Assembly: GCF_000150275.1 (NCBI RefSeq)
Contig: NW_002060945.1
Span: 6,845,751-6,909,750, forward strand
Direction of reading: 5' to 3'
From: Trichoplax adhaerens
Taxonomy: Eukaryota; Placozoa; Uniplacotomia; Trichoplacea; Trichoplacidae
DNA length: 64,000 bases
The notes below the pieces were generated by a model that saw nothing but the letters and a program-made list of their open reading frames with translations, had not been told where the DNA came from and made no database searches. Positions 63,601-64,000 of this stretch are shown here, piece after piece. Made by a program: the position numbers and the translations under genes. Numbering within the stretch: position 1 is the stretch's first letter; each line of letters opens with the position of its first letter.

Positions 63601-64000
63601 ACTCCATTGAACTAGTATCATAAGATTCTCTAAACTCAATTTTCGTGCCTAATTCTCTTTTAAAACTATTGAATATGTATAGATGGAAATCACCAATGAT
63701 GTCCAATTTTTATTAGTCATCATGACCAGTATCTTGGTCGCAAAGTTAATTGGAGATTACCTAACTCATTCGCTATATCATTCCTTACTGGAATTGAAGT
63801 GTATTCCATTCCTTGATCATTCTCCATCATCCTTAAACCATCATCAGTAGTAAGTTTATTACTAAAATCCTTAGACATTTTAGAATAGTTTGTTTAGAAC
63901 TAATTGTATTTATTGATATGATGACTAGCCCGAATCATGAATTTTATACGATAGGCGATATCATGACCCGTGATCCACAGGTAACAAAGTGTTCAATTTA
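57606..64000 (+). CDS. CLC-6/7-type chloride/proton antiporter, gene 3, 3' end beyond window
   Basis: Exons seen: 57606-57845, 58787-58908, 59046-59079, 59241-59321, 59414-59589, 59904-59993, 60547-60706, 60927-61010, 61143-61247, 61337-61426, 61601-61826, 62506-62587, 62681-62770, 63026-63096, 63315-63415, 63683-63846, 63929-63980. All match the intron positions of gene 2, and the CDS continues off the right edge at the first CBS domain ([12 protein letters not shown]). The N-terminus has [15 protein letters not shown], as in the other two genes. The core has [29 protein letters not shown] (gating Glu present, but His replaced by Ser), [20 protein letters not shown] (proton Glu), ASGLVVPML and [15 protein letters not shown]. 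The loop cysteines ([20 protein letters not shown]) are kept. Intron 1 holds six extra copies of the end of exon 1. Confidence 0.94.
57780..58610 (+). repeat. seven-copy tandem array of the end of CLC gene 3 exon 1 plus its 5' splice site
   Basis: The TCAAGATACAGTAG landmark recurs at 57795, 57913, 58033, 58152, 58249, 58379 and 58497, mostly 118-120 bp apart. Each unit holds the last codons of exon 1 (form [17 protein letters not shown]), the donor region, and about 50 bp of intron. The donor is intact as AAG|GTATCT in the first copy (the real exon end, 57845) and in the last (58547). The middle copies read AATGTATC, AAAGTATC, AAAGTGTC, CAAGTATC and AAACTATC. Confidence 0.9.

Overview
This is eukaryotic genomic DNA, AT-rich and full of short introns. 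The gene set is animal: PIGB, CKS1, ARMC6, PARP16, a PIGBOS1-like microprotein, XXYLT1, a C15orf40/UPF0235 protein and three CLC-6/7-type chloride transporters. Compact spacing, short introns (often 60-300 bp), conserved animal intron positions and genes that sit together on human 15q suggest a placozoan such as Trichoplax adhaerens. The species is an inference. No tRNA, rRNA, CRISPR array or bacterial operon signal was found. All gene models are hand-built from homology and splice sites.

Layout. At 0.6-4.0 kb lies PIGB (+, 14 exons), with two U12-type introns and one apparent single-base frameshift. At 4-7.7 kb is AT-rich intergenic DNA with a possible retroelement integrase remnant. CKS1 (-) spans 7.7-9.5 kb and ARMC6 (+) spans 11.5-13.2 kb. 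PARP16 (-) follows at 14.9-16.8 kb and a PIGBOS1-like microprotein (+) at 18.1 kb. From 19.6 to 27.9 kb there is a tandem segmental duplication of about 4.2-4.4 kb. Each copy carries a minus-strand gene for an unrecognised single-pass membrane protein, and the left copy is truncated by an insertion. CLC gene 1 (-) spans 29.3-35.8 kb. XXYLT1 (-, intronless) is at 38.7-39.7 kb and C15orf40/UPF0235 (+) at 40.7-42.6 kb. CLC gene 2 (+) spans 46.0-52.7 kb and CLC gene 3 (+) runs from 57.6 kb off the right edge.

The three CLC genes share almost every intron position, so they are old local duplicates. They keep the gating and proton glutamates expected of Cl-/H+ exchangers, but all carry unusual GPEGP and GLVVP filter motifs. 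In two of them a tandem array has duplicated the 3' end of an exon together with its 5' splice site. PIGB (GPI-anchor mannosyltransferase), PARP16 (ER mono-ADP-ribosyltransferase) and XXYLT1 (ER xylosyltransferase) are ER-membrane enzymes. PIGBOS1 is a mitochondrial outer-membrane protein in humans.

The remaining DNA is rich in local tandem duplications at 8.5-9.0, 34.5-34.9, 39.9-40.4, 42.7-42.9, 44.9-45.3, 54.5-56.8 and 57.8-58.6 kb.
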